Shown here piece by piece: positions 43,824 through 51,950 of a DNA stretch of 64,000 nucleotides. Within the stretch, counting starts at the first letter, position 1. Every line of letters begins with the position of its first letter. The stretch is from UBA10349 sp003485905 (GTDB taxonomy: Bacteria; Pseudomonadota; Gammaproteobacteria; Arenicellales; Arenicellaceae): contig CALSLL010000002.1 of NCBI GenBank assembly GCA_943787185.1, positions 372,001 to 436,000 on the forward strand, written 5' to 3'. Below the pieces are notes generated by a model that saw nothing but the letters and a program-made list of their open reading frames with translations, ran no database searches and was not told the origin of the DNA. A program made the position numbers and the translations under genes.

Positions 43824-44910
43824 ACAGGATGTAGTGGTTATTGGCGCGGGTGTTGTTGGTTTAGCAATCGCTCGGTTGTTAGCGTTGCATGGCCGAGATG
43901 TTTTGGTTGTAGAGAAAGCTACTTCCTTTGGCAGCGAAACCAGTAGTCGAAACTCAGAGGTAATACATTCTGGTATCTATTACCCAACGGGCTCTCTGAA
44001 AGCTCTATGTTGTGTTAATGGAGCGGCTAAATTGTATGAGTATTGTCAAAACAAGTCGGTTCCTTTCCAGCGCATAGGCAAGCTGATCGTTGCCACTGAG
44101 CCATCGCAAGAAGGTAGGCTGCGAACATATTTATCTCAAGGACAAGATAACGGTGTTGAAGGTTTGGGTATTATAAGTGCAAACGAGCTGTCAGCGAGAG
44201 AGCCAGATGTTAGAGGGGTAGCAGCTTTATGGTCTCCAAACACTGGAATCGTTGATAGCTATAGCTATATGCTGTCTTTGATCAATGATCTAGAAAAAAA
44301 CGGTGGTCAGATAGTTTATAAAACGAAAATTGTAAGTGGATGTAGTACGTCTGGAGGCATTCAATTGCAAACCAGTGAGGGCTATAAGTTTCTGGCAAGC
44401 ACCGTAATTAACGCCGCGGGTTTGATGGCTAGCGATATTTCGCTAAGACTGGGCTGTGATCCTGAGAGTACGCCAGTTACTCGGTATGCAAGGGGCCGAT
44501 ATTACCGGTATACAGCTAAATCAACATTTGCCCATCTTGTGTACCCATTGGCAACAAATGCTAGTTTGGGCGTTCATATCACTATGGATATGGCGGGTGA
44601 GCTTAGATTTGGCCCTGACGTAGAATGGATTGACCAAGTCGATTATTCGTTTGATGGTGGGGCAGTTGAGAGATTTACTACCGCTATTAAAAAATACTTT
44701 CCAGCTTTGCAAGAGGACTACTTGTGTGAAGGGTACACTGGGATTCGCCCAAAGGTTGTTGATAAGGGAGATGAGGCTGGCGATTTCGTTGTTCACCGAC
44801 CACAACAAACCGGTTGTCAGGACTTCTACGCTTTATATGGCATTGAATCACCTGGCCTTACAGCATCGTTAGCCCTAGCAGAATATGTTGCTAATTTGGT
44901 TGGCAAATAG
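43816..44910 (+). CDS. FAD-dependent oxidoreductase, L-2-hydroxyglutarate oxidase (LhgO)-like
   Basis: 364 residues from ATG 43816, which begins MDKQDVVVIGAGVVGLAIAR, the dinucleotide-binding loop directly at the N-terminus; longer readings run back into the EamA gene in another frame. ETSSRNSEVIHSGIYYPTGSLKA is characteristic of LhgO/L2HGDH-like DAO-family enzymes, as is the C-terminal GYTGIRPKVVDKGDEAGDF. Probably oxidises a 2-hydroxy acid and passes electrons to quinone or oxygen. The gene overlaps the EamA stop by 8 bp. Confidence 0.85.
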   Translation: MDKQDVVVIGAGVVGLAIARLLALHGRDVLVVEKATSFGSETSSRNSEVIHSGIYYPTGSLKALCCVNGAAKLYEYCQNKSVPFQRIGKLIVATEPSQEGRLRTYLSQGQDNGVEGLGIISANELSAREPDVRGVAALWSPNTGIVDSYSYMLSLINDLEKNGGQIVYKTKIVSGCSTSGGIQLQTSEGYKFLASTVINAAGLMASDISLRLGCDPESTPVTRYARGRYYRYTAKSTFAHLVYPLATNASLGVHITMDMAGELRFGPDVEWIDQVDYSFDGGAVERFTTAIKKYFPALQEDYLCEGYTGIRPKVVDKGDEAGDFVVHRPQQTGCQDFYALYGIESPGLTASLALAEYVANLVGK

Positions 44911-45174
44911 GTGTTTGTGGTCTTAACGACTGTTTAGGCTTGATTGCGCGTTTAGTGGCGTAAACGAACGCAAGCATAATATACAACTCGAGGCCCTGGG
45001 CTAAGCTTGGTAGCAGTTTATACGTTGAATTTATACTGTCTCGATCCTGGTAAGTATTTGGTTCTGTTAGGCGACTTAGCACTGGGATAGAATCCTGAAG
45101 CTACTTAATATTTTAGCTGCTAACCTCTTTGATAAATTTGGTTATGAAGGCGCGTTAGGCATGTAAATATCTAA

Positions 45175-46881
45175 ATGATTCTCGAAAGCTACTTCCAACA
45201 TCTATTAATTGAAATTTCAGCACTAAGCCTAGTGTTATTTGCAGGCTCGGCATGTTGGTACTTGTTCAGTTTTGTTAACCAAACAGTAAAGGGCTTTCAA
45301 CCGGGACCGACAGTACTGATGTTAGTTGGCCTATGGCTGATTTCTTGTCTAGGCATGATCGGTAGACTGATCGGGCCGCTCGATACGAGTTTGATACCGT
45401 GGCTTGGGTTCTTTTTGCTGGGAGCATTTTGCTTTTTAGTCTGGCTAAAACAGGGAAACGAATGGCCTAAGTTATTTGGTTCTAAAGATTTGCAAAATTT
45501 GATGTTAGTTTGTGTGCTCCTGATTCCGTTTAACACCGGGGAGTGGAGTTGGGATGCCGGGCTTTATCATATAAGCAAAGGTCTGCATTTTTTACAGACT
45601 GAAAATATTACCGGTGTCGCATTGTTGAATACTCGGTTTGGGTTTAATCCTTTAACGGATATTTGGCATGCGCTGTTTTTGTCAGCCGGGGTCGGAAATT
45701 TCGCGTTCTATGTGTTGAACGACATAATTTTGGTAATTTTGACGTTGTTTCTGGTCGAGATTATTTCGAAATCAGGCTCACGCACTAGCTTCTATGTCAT
45801 ATTAGCTTTTTCCGCACTGTTTATGATGGCTGGTGGAACGGCAAATTTTGCTGACCGAGGGGTGGCGGATTTTACTGCTTTTGCTCTCACTTCCATGGCA
45901 TATATCTGCCTGTTTATACTAGTTTTGTCGGCCGATGATGAGGACATAAGCGTTGATGAGAGGCTTAGAGTTTTTGTTGCTGGTGGGCTTATCGTTGTAT
46001 TTGCCTGCGTAGTGAAAGTGAATTCTGCCCCGTTGTTCTTGTTTTTTCTATTTTGGTGGCTGTCGCAATGTGTGCGTAAAGAATTCGTCAAAAGTGGCTT
46101 GGTTATATTTTTAGTTTCTGGGGCGCTTGGCATGCTTTGGCTATATACAAATTTATTGATCTCGGGTTGCTGGCTTTACCCTGCTGAATTTACATGCCCT
46201 CTAATAGATCATGCACAAACGGTTAGTCGTGGTGCTGCGCAATATGAGCTAGATATTATTCTTAACCACGCGCGCGCGCCAATAGCTGATCCACCAATGG
46301 CATTTTTAACTTTGGGTCAGATGCCAGATTGGTATCTAACTTGGTGGTCTGCTAACAAGAGCTTTCCTTATACATGGGGCATTATCGTTGGGGCTAGCGG
46401 CAGCGCACTTTTGTTGTTGATAGGTGTGTTTCAACGCACCCCCCAGTTGGGTAGATATTCTCTGCTTTGGTGTTGTTTGGCGCTACATACGCTCTATTGG
46501 TGGACGGCGGCCCCTGCGTTGCGCTATGCATTGTTTTTACCTTTTATGTGGGCGGTACTGATTGTTCTGTTAATTATTCTATTGAGTAAAGTGGATTTGT
46601 CGCGTTTCCAAACGACAAAACCAATACCTTTTATTTTGACGGCAGGGTTATTTGTTGGAGTGTTGATGAGTGACAAAATGTTTTCTTCGCCACCTAAAGT
46701 GCCGCAAGCTACTTTACATTCGTATATCAGTGATGCTGGATTATCTATTAACGTTGCTATACCCGACATTCGTTGTTGGGATGCGCCGTTACCGTGTTCG
46801 AGTGGTATGATTTTCGATTGGGGTCGTCGAATTGATTATGATCCTGCGCGTGGATATTTTATCCATCCGCCTTCGCTGTGA
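45175..46881 (+). CDS. Large polytopic membrane protein, GT-C/LIC_10190-like
   Basis: 568 residues with roughly 11-13 transmembrane helices. After the first helices a periplasmic loop carries WSWDAGLYH, an Asp-containing position reminiscent of the first-loop acidic motif of GT-C glycosyltransferases, and TRFGFNPLTDIWHAL follows. The C-terminal soluble tail is short and Cys/Pro-containing. It resembles large uncharacterised membrane proteins annotated as LIC_10190-like; enzymatic activity is only an inference. The ATG at 45175 lacks a clear ribosome binding site. A 264-bp non-coding stretch precedes it with no obvious signal. The next gene, a TVP38-type protein, starts 68 bp later. Confidence 0.6.
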   Translation: MILESYFQHLLIEISALSLVLFAGSACWYLFSFVNQTVKGFQPGPTVLMLVGLWLISCLGMIGRLIGPLDTSLIPWLGFFLLGAFCFLVWLKQGNEWPKLFGSKDLQNLMLVCVLLIPFNTGEWSWDAGLYHISKGLHFLQTENITGVALLNTRFGFNPLTDIWHALFLSAGVGNFAFYVLNDIILVILTLFLVEIISKSGSRTSFYVILAFSALFMMAGGTANFADRGVADFTAFALTSMAYICLFILVLSADDEDISVDERLRVFVAGGLIVVFACVVKVNSAPLFLFFLFWWLSQCVRKEFVKSGLVIFLVSGALGMLWLYTNLLISGCWLYPAEFTCPLIDHAQTVSRGAAQYELDIILNHARAPIADPPMAFLTLGQMPDWYLTWWSANKSFPYTWGIIVGASGSALLLLIGVFQRTPQLGRYSLLWCCLALHTLYWWTAAPALRYALFLPFMWAVLIVLLIILLSKVDLSRFQTTKPIPFILTAGLFVGVLMSDKMFSSPPKVPQATLHSYISDAGLSINVAIPDIRCWDAPLPCSSGMIFDWGRRIDYDPARGYFIHPPSL

Positions 46882-46949
46882 TTTATTCTTTGCAATAGGT
46901 CTTCGACAAATAGGGTCATATACGGGGCAATAAAAAGGAAGACTGTTAA

Positions 46950-47624
46950 ATGAAAATAAAGTGGATGGTGATTGCTTTGGTCGTGGTGTCCGTCGCAGTA
47001 GCCTTGCTATACGGGGTAGGTGACTTTTTAAGCCTTGAGTATCTTAAGCAGCAGCGAGAAAATTTTCAGGCTATGTATACAGAATCGCCAACTTTGGTGG
47101 TTTTGGCGTATTTTCTACTTTATTTGTTGGTTGCAACTTTTTCCATACCAGGGGCGGCGGTTCTTACGATAGGGTGTGGTGCATTGTTTGGGTTTTTTTT
47201 AGGGACCCTAATTGGTTCGTTTGCTAGCTCAATCGGTGCTCTGTTGGCATTCTGGATTGTTAGATTGCTTGCTCGTGATGCGATTCAAAAGAAGTTTTCC
47301 AAACAGTTAACGACGGTAAATAAAGGAATTCAAGAAGATGGTGCGTTCTACTTGTTTGGGCTTCGTCTAGTCCCAGTATTACCATTTTTTTTGGTTAATA
47401 TTCTAATGGCGCTAACCCCAATTAAGTCATGGGTTTTTTATTCTGTGAGTCAGATAGGGATGCTGGCAGGAACCATGGTGTATGTTAATGCTGGGACTCG
47501 GTTAGCTGAGATTGATTCGTTATCCGGGATTCTTGATCCTCAATTGTTATTTGCATTTGTATTGCTGGCCATTTTTCCGATCTTGGCCAAAAAAGTGATG
47601 CAGCACTTAAAGCGACAGGCTTAA
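46950..47624 (+). CDS. TVP38/TMEM64 family (VTT-domain) membrane protein
   Basis: 224 residues with about six hydrophobic segments. The VTT/SNARE-associated motif region is visible as FSIPGAAVLTIGCGALFGFFLGTLIGSFASSIGALLAFWIVRLL and the later F-x-x-R-L-V-P-x-x-P-F (LFGLRLVPVLPFFLVN). The family belongs to the DedA superfamily, which includes lipid scramblases/flippases. AAGGAAG precedes the ATG. The adjacent flavoprotein gene begins 3 bp after the stop, a pairing (sometimes a fusion) seen in many bacteria. Confidence 0.9.
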   Translation: MKIKWMVIALVVVSVAVALLYGVGDFLSLEYLKQQRENFQAMYTESPTLVVLAYFLLYLLVATFSIPGAAVLTIGCGALFGFFLGTLIGSFASSIGALLAFWIVRLLARDAIQKKFSKQLTTVNKGIQEDGAFYLFGLRLVPVLPFFLVNILMALTPIKSWVFYSVSQIGMLAGTMVYVNAGTRLAEIDSLSGILDPQLLFAFVLLAIFPILAKKVMQHLKRQA

Positions 47625-47627
47625 AGA

Positions 47628-49079
47628 ATGAGAAAAAAACCAACCTCCTTTGACGCTAATTTAATTGTAATAGGCGCTGGCTCGGCTGGCTTGGTTAGTA
47701 GTTATATCGCAGCAGCGGTCAAGGCTAAAGTCATCTTGATAGAGCGACATAAAATGGGTGGGGACTGTCTTAATACCGGTTGTGTTCCGAGTAAGGCAAT
47801 ACTACGCAGCGCAAAAATTGCTGAATATATGCGGCGTGCCTCAGAGTTTGGTTTGGCACAGGTGCAGGTCGAGCCTCGATTCGAACAAATTATGGCTCGA
47901 GTGAAACAGGTGGTAGCCGATATTGAGCCGCATGATTCGGTTGATCGATATACTCAGTTGGGTGTCGATTGTATGGCGGGCGAAGCAAAAATTGTTTCCC
48001 CTTGGGAGGTCGAGTTAGATGGCAGTTTGCTGACCGCTCGATCAATTATAATCGCAAGTGGTGCGCGTCCTTTCGTGCCACCTATTGAAGGATTAGCGGA
48101 AGCCGGGTATCTCACATCCGACTCTGTTTGGTCGTTGACCAAATCACCTAAAAGGCTTGTCGTCTTGGGTGGAGGCCCAATCGGCTGTGAGCTTGGGCAA
48201 GCATTTGCGCGGTTGGGGTCGGAGGTGACGATTGTAGAAATGCTCGACCGACTATTGATCAAAGAAGATGTTGACGTGAGCCAAGTGATTGAGCGATCGC
48301 TAACCCAAGGCGGTGTGCAATGTTTGATGAGCCATAAGGCTGTTCGAGTGATTCAGAAAGGAGCTGAAAAAGTATTGGTATGCGACGGGCCAACAGGGGA
48401 AGTGAACGTACCGTTCGACGAGATATTAGTAACTGTTGGGCGACGGGCTAATACAGAAAATATGGGGTTAGAGGCTCTGGGGATTCAGACCAGAAGAAAC
48501 GGTACGATCGAGACAGATAAATATATGCGGACTTCGGTAAAGAGCATTTATGCCTGCGGCGATGTGGCGGGGCCTTACCAATTTACGCATGTTGCGGCAC
48601 ATCAGGCTTGGTACGCAAGTGTGAATGCCTTGTTTGGCACTTTTAGAAAATTTACAGTGGATTATAGAGTGATTCCCTGGGCAACCTTTACTGACCCAGA
48701 GGTGGCCCATGTAGGTTTGTCAGAGCAAGATGCTAAAGACCAGGCTGTGCCATTTGAGGTTACCCGATATGGGATCGATGACTTAGATCGGGCGATAACC
48801 GACGGCGAAGCCCATGGCTTTGTGAAAGTGTTAACCGTGCCGGCCAAAGATAAAATATTAGGGGTTACGATAGTCGGTCATCATGCTGCTGAGCTTTTGG
48901 CAGAGTTCGTGTTAGCGATGAAGCATGGACTTGGTTTAAACGACATACTATCAACGATCCATCTGTATCCTGGGTTCGCTGAAGCGAATAAATATACCGC
49001 TGGTGCGTGGAAAAGGGCACATCAACCTGAGCGTTTATTACGTTGGGTGCAACGATTTCATACTTGGCGTAGGGGCTAG
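47628..49079 (+). CDS. Pyridine nucleotide-disulfide oxidoreductase, mercuric-reductase/dihydrolipoyl-dehydrogenase-like
   Basis: 483 residues. FAD loop LIVIGAGSAGLVSSYIAA, redox-active disulfide GGDCLNTGCVPSKA, NAD(P) loop VVLGGGPIGCELGQAFARLG and second FAD segment YACGDVAGPYQFTHVAAHQA. The C-terminal dimer region reads HLYPGFAEANKY, where classic lipoamide dehydrogenases have HPTLSE. The catalytic His is thus Tyr, so it is unlikely to be a true lipoamide dehydrogenase. There are no N-terminal HMA or C-terminal paired Cys as in MerA. It is tightly coupled to the TVP38-family gene, so a membrane-linked redox role is likely. Confidence 0.88.
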   Translation: MRKKPTSFDANLIVIGAGSAGLVSSYIAAAVKAKVILIERHKMGGDCLNTGCVPSKAILRSAKIAEYMRRASEFGLAQVQVEPRFEQIMARVKQVVADIEPHDSVDRYTQLGVDCMAGEAKIVSPWEVELDGSLLTARSIIIASGARPFVPPIEGLAEAGYLTSDSVWSLTKSPKRLVVLGGGPIGCELGQAFARLGSEVTIVEMLDRLLIKEDVDVSQVIERSLTQGGVQCLMSHKAVRVIQKGAEKVLVCDGPTGEVNVPFDEILVTVGRRANTENMGLEALGIQTRRNGTIETDKYMRTSVKSIYACGDVAGPYQFTHVAAHQAWYASVNALFGTFRKFTVDYRVIPWATFTDPEVAHVGLSEQDAKDQAVPFEVTRYGIDDLDRAITDGEAHGFVKVLTVPAKDKILGVTIVGHHAAELLAEFVLAMKHGLGLNDILSTIHLYPGFAEANKYTAGAWKRAHQPERLLRWVQRFHTWRRG

Positions 49080-49272
49080 AGAGTTTGCTCATATGGCCTC
49101 GTTAGCTGCGACACAGTCAGCTCTCTTCTGCGGTTAGTAGTTCTTGCACCATGCAATTGATATCGACTAAATTCAGTTGGGGTTCAGAAAAAAGGTGTAA
49201 GCTATAAAAATGCGCATTTAATGCGCTGTGGTTTTATGCAAACTGTTACTTGCTCAATATGAGGGAATTCGA

Positions 49273-50046
49273 ATGATCGATCCTAATTCTGGTAATCCGT
49301 TCGTCCGCTTGCTGGCCTTGGTTTTTATTGTTAGTGCCGGATGGAGTTCGCCGACAATGGCGGAATTCCCTAATGTTGGTGCGGCAGTAAATAGCGCCAT
49401 GCAAAAATTTGATACCCAGTCTGGTATCGTTAGTCGGCCAGGGGTTAGCCCTAATCGTATTAGCGAGGGCTCATCCACCAGCCGTACTATTTCTATGCCT
49501 TCTGGTCGTGGAGGGTCAGGGCTTTCTATATCTAATCATCAGATACGAACGAGTACTAGCGGTAGAAGCGCTCGTAATAATTATTCTAACAATGTTCGCT
49601 ATAACTCCGGGCGAAATTACAATTTTCGAAATAACCGCTACTATGGGAATCGGCGTTCGAATTCAGGCGCATTTTTTACCGGCGGATTACTTTTAGGCGC
49701 ATGGCTGGGAGGTCATAACCGATATGACCCATACTATTATGGTGGTTACTCAAATAGATATTCGGGTAGTTATAATAATCGGTACTATTATAATAGTTAC
49801 CGTGGCGGCTCCTACAGCTATTCTAACCGCTATAGATACCCAAGCGGCAGCACTCGCTATTATCGTAGTGCGCCAGTTGAGCCTACGGTGATTTATCGTG
49901 AAAAAATCATCAGTGACGCCGCAGCTCGCAATGAAAAGGAGCCCCATATGCTGCGAGACCTTGAAGGAAACTGTTTTGAGATTTCTTACAGTGCTAGCGG
50001 CCAGGAGCTTAGGCTGCAAGTTCCTGCAGAACAATGTGTCTGGTAG
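49273..50046 (+). CDS. Secreted Tyr/Asn/Ser/Arg/Gly-rich low-complexity protein
   Basis: 257 residues from ATG 49273 (GAGGGA upstream; the in-frame ATG-like codon at 49228 lies before this site). The signal peptide ends TMAE. Residues ~90-200 are strongly biased to Y, N, S, R and G, with many YY, NR and GG pairs, interrupted by a hydrophobic patch AFFTGGLLLGAWLGG. The last ~50 residues form a more ordered unit with two Cys (GNCFEI and EQCVW), likely a disulfide. No family is recognised; composition resembles prion-like or structural surface proteins. A strong bidirectional terminator separates it from the convergent CsgG-like gene. Confidence 0.65.
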   Translation: MIDPNSGNPFVRLLALVFIVSAGWSSPTMAEFPNVGAAVNSAMQKFDTQSGIVSRPGVSPNRISEGSSTSRTISMPSGRGGSGLSISNHQIRTSTSGRSARNNYSNNVRYNSGRNYNFRNNRYYGNRRSNSGAFFTGGLLLGAWLGGHNRYDPYYYGGYSNRYSGSYNNRYYYNSYRGGSYSYSNRYRYPSGSTRYYRSAPVEPTVIYREKIISDAAARNEKEPHMLRDLEGNCFEISYSASGQELRLQVPAEQCVW

Positions 50047-50136
50047 GGGCCAGGCTGCATTGGTATGGATTTTTAGCGTAGATATCCAAATTGGGTTAGG
50101 TTTGGTTATACGGAATTTTTCGTTGCATCAACTAAA

Positions 50137-50169
50137 TAAAAAAGGCTCCTTTATAAAGGAGCTTTTTTT
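50137..50169. terminator. Bidirectional Rho-independent terminator
   Basis: GCTCCTTTA and TAAAGGAGC (50145-50162) form an 18-bp perfect palindrome flanked by an A-run on the left and seven T on the right. It ends the low-complexity gene on the plus strand and can also end the CsgG-like gene on the minus strand. Confidence 0.9.
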
Positions 50170-50193
50170 GTTAGGTTTGCGTATTGATTTAAC

Positions 50194-50907
50194 TTACTTT
50201 TGAATAAGAATTTTTTGTACCCAACCGCCGCCTTGACCGCTTTCGATTAATAGAAAACCATCAGTTTCCTCACCCATGTAAACCATTTCCTCAGTTTTGG
50301 GGAGCTGTGAAATTACCGAGTTACTAGCTCCAGGTCCTGAGTAAAGTTTTAGGTTATTGATCTTTGGAAATAATGAGTCGCCTGCATTGTAAGCGGCCCC
50401 AGAAGACTGCTGGCCACCCGCAGCGGCCTCTTGTTGGAGCGTACCAACATTACGGTGCAAGCTGGTCTGGCCGCGTACAGAAATGACAATATTATTGTAA
50501 TTATCAACTAAACTCGCTGCGATGATTTTACCTTCGGAGGTGCTAGCGTAGCCGCCGCCGCCGGCGAATCCGATAAACCCACCCAGTGCTAGATCAGCCT
50601 TCTTTGCACTTCCTTCGGCTGCAGCGACTTGTACACCAGAGCGAGTGTCAGAAACTAGCATGCTAGTTTGGGCTTCTTTAAACTTAACTCCACCGGCAAG
50701 GGCGCCGATAGTTCGACCTGCGCCACCAAATAGTCCGCCAACAGCACCGCCAATTGCACCGCCAACTCCACCAGCGTTGCCATCAGAAAACACGACGGCA
50801 GGAGTTAATACGAAGTCAGCGGCAACCATTTGTCCCCCACCCATATTAGAACCGCCGCGTAACTCGCCAGAATCAAGTAAGGCGCGTTCTTGTTGCATGT
50901 TGGCCAT
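50194..50907 (-). CDS. CsgG-like C-terminal fragment with SH3-like domain
   Basis: 237 residues from the ATG at 50907. It contains the CsgG core continuation (GGGQMVAADFVLTPAVVF), a glycine-rich membrane-loop-like stretch (GGVGGAIGGAVGGLFGGAG) and the strand KIIAASLVDNYNNIVISV. The last ~60 residues (LKLYSGPGASNSVISQLP ... GGGWVQKILIQ) match a bacterial SH3-type fold. It has no signal peptide of its own, so on its own it would not be exported. Confidence 0.65.
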   Translation of the reverse strand: MANMQQERALLDSGELRGGSNMGGGQMVAADFVLTPAVVFSDGNAGGVGGAIGGAVGGLFGGAGRTIGALAGGVKFKEAQTSMLVSDTRSGVQVAAAEGSAKKADLALGGFIGFAGGGGYASTSEGKIIAASLVDNYNNIVISVRGQTSLHRNVGTLQQEAAAGGQQSSGAAYNAGDSLFPKINNLKLYSGPGASNSVISQLPKTEEMVYMGEETDGFLLIESGQGGGWVQKILIQK

Positions 50908-50910
50908 GCC

Positions 50911-51246
50911 TTACCCGCGCTCTACTACGATAAAACAGTTGGATTGCTGGATCATCATACGAATGATGCCTGTAGGCGAAGTGAGGTTGTATCGCGATAG
51001 CGCCGCAACAACGTGCGATTGAGGCTCAATTACAGCCATGGCGCCCATTGGGGTGGCACATTTTTCCAGCTCATCGGCACCGGTCGCGCCTCCTGGCCCT
51101 GCTGACCCTTGCACTTCACTACCGCCTTTGCCTTTTTTCATACCGAAAATTTGTGCATCAACAGTACCACTGCCAGAAACTATGACGACTGCCATAGCAG
51201 TAACTAAAATGTTTCTTAAAGTAGTTTGCTTGATATTGTTCTCCAT
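50911..51246 (-). CDS. CsgG-like N-terminal fragment
   Basis: 111 residues with a signal peptide (VSGSGTVDA) and no lipobox Cys; CsgG of E. coli is a lipoprotein, so this branch differs. The mature part starts with a charged, Gly-rich spacer, then GAMAVIEP and MMIQQSNCFIVVERG, the beginning of the CsgG fold. The stop TAA falls in the middle of a conserved motif. Confidence 0.65.
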   Translation of the reverse strand: MENNIKQTTLRNILVTAMAVVIVSGSGTVDAQIFGMKKGKGGSEVQGSAGPGGATGADELEKCATPMGAMAVIEPQSHVVAALSRYNLTSPTGIIRMMIQQSNCFIVVERG

Positions 51247-51329
51247 TTTTCCTCCGTCGGTTTATTTTATAGAGAATGCGATATCGCCAGTTAACTCCTA
51301 AAAGGTTTTAGGGCCAAGTTTTGGTGTTA

Positions 51330-51358
51330 TTTACGAACTACCTTTACATGTTCGTAAA
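51330..51358. promoter_or_regulatory. Inverted repeat TTTACGAAC-n11-GTTCGTAAA
   Basis: Exact 9-bp arms (51330-51338 and 51350-51358) spaced so their centres are 20 bp apart, about two helical turns. It lies between the CsgG-like gene and arfB, 58 bp before the arfB start. It may be a regulator site or a hairpin in the arfB leader; there is no T-tract for a terminator. Confidence 0.45.
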
Positions 51359-51416
51359 AATGTCGTGTTAGAGTCCCATGAACAATTTAAGTGCAATATT
51401 GAAGTAGTACAGGCGT

Positions 51417-51869
51417 ATGTCTAGATCAAATCACGATCTTAACTCAGATCTTTTATGCATTAGGCCCGGCATGAACATTGCCGCGGACAGTATAAGTATT
51501 CAGCAGATTCGCGCGACAGGTGCGGGTGGTCAGAACGTAAATAAGGTAGCAAGTGCAGTACACTTACGGTTCAATGTGGAGGCATCGGGCTTGCCTGAGG
51601 CGGTAAAGAATAAACTGAAGGCGATTCGTGATCGGCGCATCTTATCGAATGGCACAGTCTTAATTAAAAGCAAGGAGCATCGTACGTTTGCAAGGAATCG
51701 TGAGGCAGCTTATGCAAGGTTACGAGAACTTATACTTCAATCTCTACACGTACAGACCAAAAGAATACCGACGCGTCCAAAAAAGTCAGCCGTTCGTAAG
51801 CGACTCGATAGCAAGTCACGGCATTCCCAATTAAAGCGCGGGCGTCGAGCGGTTAAGGGTGATGATTAG
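51417..51869 (+). CDS. arfB: Alternative ribosome-rescue factor ArfB (YaeJ)
   Basis: 150 residues. ATGAGGQNVNKVASAVHLRF contains the GGQ tripeptide that triggers peptidyl-tRNA hydrolysis, and the C-terminus is a basic tail (KRIPTRPKKSAVRKRLDSKSRHSQLKRGRR) that inserts into the mRNA channel of stalled ribosomes. The short length and lack of the decoding domain separate it from RF1/RF2. The start gives an N-terminus about 18 residues longer than in E. coli YaeJ; an internal ATG (51471) is an alternative. Confidence 0.92.
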   Translation: MSRSNHDLNSDLLCIRPGMNIAADSISIQQIRATGAGGQNVNKVASAVHLRFNVEASGLPEAVKNKLKAIRDRRILSNGTVLIKSKEHRTFARNREAAYARLRELILQSLHVQTKRIPTRPKKSAVRKRLDSKSRHSQLKRGRRAVKGDD

Positions 51870-51950
51870 TTTCGTATCTTTATTTTTGGGGTACAAAATT
51901 AGGATCTATTCCCAGCGTCCCCTAGATCTTAATTTATCGTTGTCGGTAGG

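Larger units (their letters stand above)
50194..51246 (-). pseudogene. CsgG-like gene interrupted by one in-frame TAA (composite)
   Basis: Two minus-strand coding pieces (50911-51246 and 50194-50907) lie in exactly the same frame, separated by the TAA at 50913-50911 and one further codon. Read together the protein is continuous: NCFIVVERG, stop, GMANMQQER. This aligns with the CsgG family's conserved ER-G-LNNLLNER region, and the second piece then continues with the AADFVL strand, the glycine-rich loop and an SH3-like C-terminus. A single base change or a sequencing error in one codon explains the split. Restart at the ATG 50907 (GGGTAAGG just upstream) is conceivable, so a coupled two-piece protein cannot be excluded. 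CsgG forms the outer-membrane curli secretion pore. Confidence 0.72.

Noticed and set aside
45175..46881. Glycosyltransferase assignment for the large membrane protein
   Set aside because: Only a WSWD-type loop hints at GT-C; no full motif set is visible, so it is described but not named as an enzyme.
47628..49079. Calling the flavoprotein a mercuric reductase or lipoamide dehydrogenase
   Set aside because: The catalytic His of the C-terminal HPT motif is Tyr, there is no HMA domain and no C-terminal Cys pair.
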